A stretch of DNA of 16,316 bases, taken from contig CANLHE010000004.1 of assembly GCA_947490605.1 (NCBI GenBank), positions 1 through 16,316 of the forward strand, given 5' to 3'. Shown one piece after another: positions 14,968 to 16,316 of this stretch. This DNA comes from Actinomycetota bacterium. Its GTDB lineage: Bacteria; Actinomycetota; Actinomycetes; Nanopelagicales; Nanopelagicaceae. How positions within the stretch are numbered: position 1 is the stretch's first letter; each line of letters begins with the position of its first letter. Below the pieces are notes generated by a model. The model ran no database searches. It worked only from the letters and a program-made list of their open reading frames with translations, and was not told the origin of the DNA. The translations under genes and the position numbers were made by a program.

Positions 14968-14973
14968 AGTTTA
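14968..14973 (-). promoter_or_regulatory. candidate -10 element before rluB
   Basis: TAAACT ends 5 bases before the GTG start in the 43-bp gap after scpB, with no Shine-Dalgarno sequence. It could give a leaderless or near-leaderless rluB mRNA, but read-through from scpB is equally possible. Confidence 0.25.
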
Positions 14974-15005
14974 GCGTGATGTGAAGTAATTAAGAAATGT
15001 TTTAC

Positions 15006-15563
15006 TTACTCAGTTAAAGTTGAAAGCAACTCATCCAAACCATCGATATCAGGCAGGAATGGGGCTAATGCGGGTAGATCGGAGATGGAGTTAAGACCTA
15101 ACTTCTCAAGGAAGAATGAGGTTGTTTGATACAAAATTGCGCCTGACTCCCCCTCAACACCGGCCTCTTCGACCAAACCCCGATTAACTAGAGTTTTCAT
15201 TACCGCTTCAACATTTACTCCGCGAATTGCAGAGACCCTTGCTCGTGATACCGGTTGGCGGTAAGCAATCACCGCAAGTGTTTCAAGCGCTGCTTGCGTA
15301 AGGCGAGCTTGTTGACCATCTAAAACAAATTTTTCAACCAGGGGCGCCATCTCTGGGTGACTGTAGTAACGCCATCCGCCTGAAACCTGGCGTAATTCAA
15401 AACCACGTTGCTCAACTTCATACTTTGCCGCTAACGATGTGAGTGCTGCGATGATCTCCTCCGTTGGAACCTCGATGATTTGGGCTAAAACAAGCTCAGT
15501 TACCGGCTCATCAACCACCATCAGGATCGCCTCTAGGCAACGCTGCAGTTCAACTTCAGACAT
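15006..15563 (-). CDS. scpB: segregation and condensation protein B
   Basis: Kleisin-interacting subunit of the SMC-ScpAB complex for chromosome condensation and segregation. The chosen start gives 185 residues, with two winged-helix domains: the first about residues 5-75 (LQRCLEAILMVVDEPV through LRQVSGGWRYYS) and the second about 85-160, containing LTQAALETLAVIAYRQPVSRARVSAIRGVN, the most conserved stretch of the family. The C-terminal tail is short and acidic. ATG at 15563 is preceded by GAGG at a 6-base spacing; the in-frame ATG at 15575 would add four residues but has no ribosome binding site. It overlaps the end of scpA by 8 bp, so equal-level translation of both subunits is likely. Confidence 0.94.
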   Translation of the reverse strand: MSEVELQRCLEAILMVVDEPVTELVLAQIIEVPTEEIIAALTSLAAKYEVEQRGFELRQVSGGWRYYSHPEMAPLVEKFVLDGQQARLTQAALETLAVIAYRQPVSRARVSAIRGVNVEAVMKTLVNRGLVEEAGVEGESGAILYQTTSFFLEKLGLNSISDLPALAPFLPDIDGLDELLSTLTE

Positions 15564-16316
15564 TATCGGCCTCATCTATTGTTTGTACAGCAACATCAAA
15601 CTCATCACTAACTCTAACCTCACCATGTGCAGTACCAATCCAGGTTATCTGAAGCTCACCGAGTGAAACCATCTGCTCAAACCGCACAACTCCTTCGCGG
15701 TATAACTCAAGCAAAGATAAGAACCTCGCCACAACTACCAATGTCGAGTCGGTATCTGCGATTAAGGCTCTAAATGTGACACGACCAGCGCGCCGCAGGT
15801 GTTCCACAACCTTAGCTGCCTGCTCGGCTACGCTTACCAGAGGTTGATGTAGGTGGTCGATGTTAAAGGTGGGCGCAGTTTTCGGGGTTAAAACTCGATT
15901 AGCAATTGCGGCAAATCTTTGAGCACCAACACCTATTAAAACTTCTGGCAGCAATTGTGCGAAGTGAGGCTCTAGCGCCACTAACCTGGCAAAAGATTTC
16001 TCTTCGCGATCAATTCGATCGGAAAATATTGCTGAGATCTCTTTAAATGCTCGGTACTGAAGTAACCTGGCAAATAGAAGATCTCTTGCTTCAAGCAGTG
16101 CAAGGTCTGCTTCATCATCGATCTCCCCTGATGGTAGAAGTTTTGCTGCCTTTAAATCTAAAAGCGTGGCAGCAACAACTAAGAACTCAGTAGTTTTATC
16201 TAAATCCCAGCCATTTTCACTGTTTTCAAGCTGTTTTATATATGAGATGAACTCATCCGTTACTGCGCCAAGTGCTATATCGGTGATATCCATCTTGTGG
16301 CGGGAGATAAGTTGCA
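15556..16316 (-). CDS. scpA: segregation and condensation protein A, N-terminus beyond the window
   Basis: The kleisin subunit that bridges the SMC heads. The frame stays open to the right edge: upstream of the ATG at 16293, in-frame codons read QLISRHK, which matches the conserved ScpA beginning (LLLQLISRHKMDITDIAL). That ATG is therefore internal, and about 20 or more residues are missing. About 252 residues are visible: the end of the N-terminal helical domain that contacts the SMC neck (EFLVVAATLLDLKAAKLLP), an acidic linker, and a C-terminal winged-helix domain (RVTFRALIADTDSTLVVVARFLSLLELYREG) that binds the SMC cap. It overlaps scpB by 8 bp. In mycobacteria a ParA-like gene lies upstream; that region is not visible here. 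Confidence 0.94.
   Translation of the reverse strand, partial: QLISRHKMDITDIALGAVTDEFISYIKQLENSENGWDLDKTTEFLVVAATLLDLKAAKLLPSGEIDDEADLALLEARDLLFARLLQYRAFKEISAIFSDRIDREEKSFARLVALEPHFAQLLPEVLIGVGAQRFAAIANRVLTPKTAPTFNIDHLHQPLVSVAEQAAKVVEHLRRAGRVTFRALIADTDSTLVVVARFLSLLELYREGVVRFEQMVSLGELQITWIGTAHGEVRVSDEFDVAVQTIDEADNV

Noticed and set aside
1..16316. Mobile elements, CRISPR arrays, tRNA genes, toxin-antitoxin or defence genes
   Set aside because: No transposase-like frame, no long direct repeats with spacers, no cloverleaf-like segment and no defence-type domain were found; every sizeable frame is explained by conserved housekeeping genes.

Overview
The window reads as a compact, low-GC actinobacterial chromosome segment. 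Gene content and order are typical of Actinobacteria: a HelY-type helicase, separate Lnt and Ppm proteins, the gcvP / MerR / DUF151 nuclease / ftsR / garA / gcvH cluster known from mycobacteria (from memory, Rv1832 to Rv1826), and the scpA / scpB / rluB / aroH / tyrA / cmk / der block. The DNA is clearly AT-rich, intergenic gaps are mostly 0 to 60 bp, and genes often overlap by 1 to 20 bp. Together these features suggest a genome-streamlined aquatic lineage such as the freshwater acI group (Nanopelagicales). The lineage is an inference; no rRNA or other phylogenetic marker was compared.

Layout. Positions 1 to 4403 on the plus strand hold a tightly packed run: the C-terminal half of helY (cut by the window edge), a stand-alone 5'-3' exonuclease, lnt and ppm1, joined by 4-bp overlaps or abutting. 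It converges, with a gap of only 26 bp, on a long minus-strand series that fills the rest of the window. In transcription order that series is scpA (cut by the right edge), scpB, rluB, a 247-bp AT-rich gap, aroH, tyrA, a cmk-der fusion, a CDP-alcohol phosphatidyltransferase gene, gcvH, garA, ftsR, the DUF151 nuclease gene, a second merR gene, and gcvP.

How the genes fit together. HelY and the exonuclease are nucleic-acid maintenance enzymes. Lnt and Ppm1 finish bacterial lipoproteins and make polyprenol-phosphate mannose. ScpA and ScpB are SMC partners for chromosome segregation. RluB and Der serve ribosome maturation, and Cmk makes CDP. AroH and TyrA carry chorismate towards tyrosine. GcvP and GcvH are two of the glycine cleavage proteins (the T protein is not here) and flank GarA, the FHA switch protein of 2-oxoglutarate metabolism, plus two MerR regulators of the cell-division type.

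The coding part is mostly conserved housekeeping, and I do not see a defence system, mobile element, CRISPR array or biosynthetic cluster. The signal least explained by known features is the 247-bp gap before aroH. It holds four exact same-strand copies of a 7-bp motif, two of the three intervals being exactly 34 bp, two perfect 14-bp palindromes whose centres are 80 bp apart, and further inverted repeats. Secondary points are the Cmk-Der fusion, a GarA whose N-terminal phospho-switch motif looks altered, and several start codons with no ribosome binding site but a -10-like hexamer 5 to 9 bases upstream, as expected for leaderless mRNAs.
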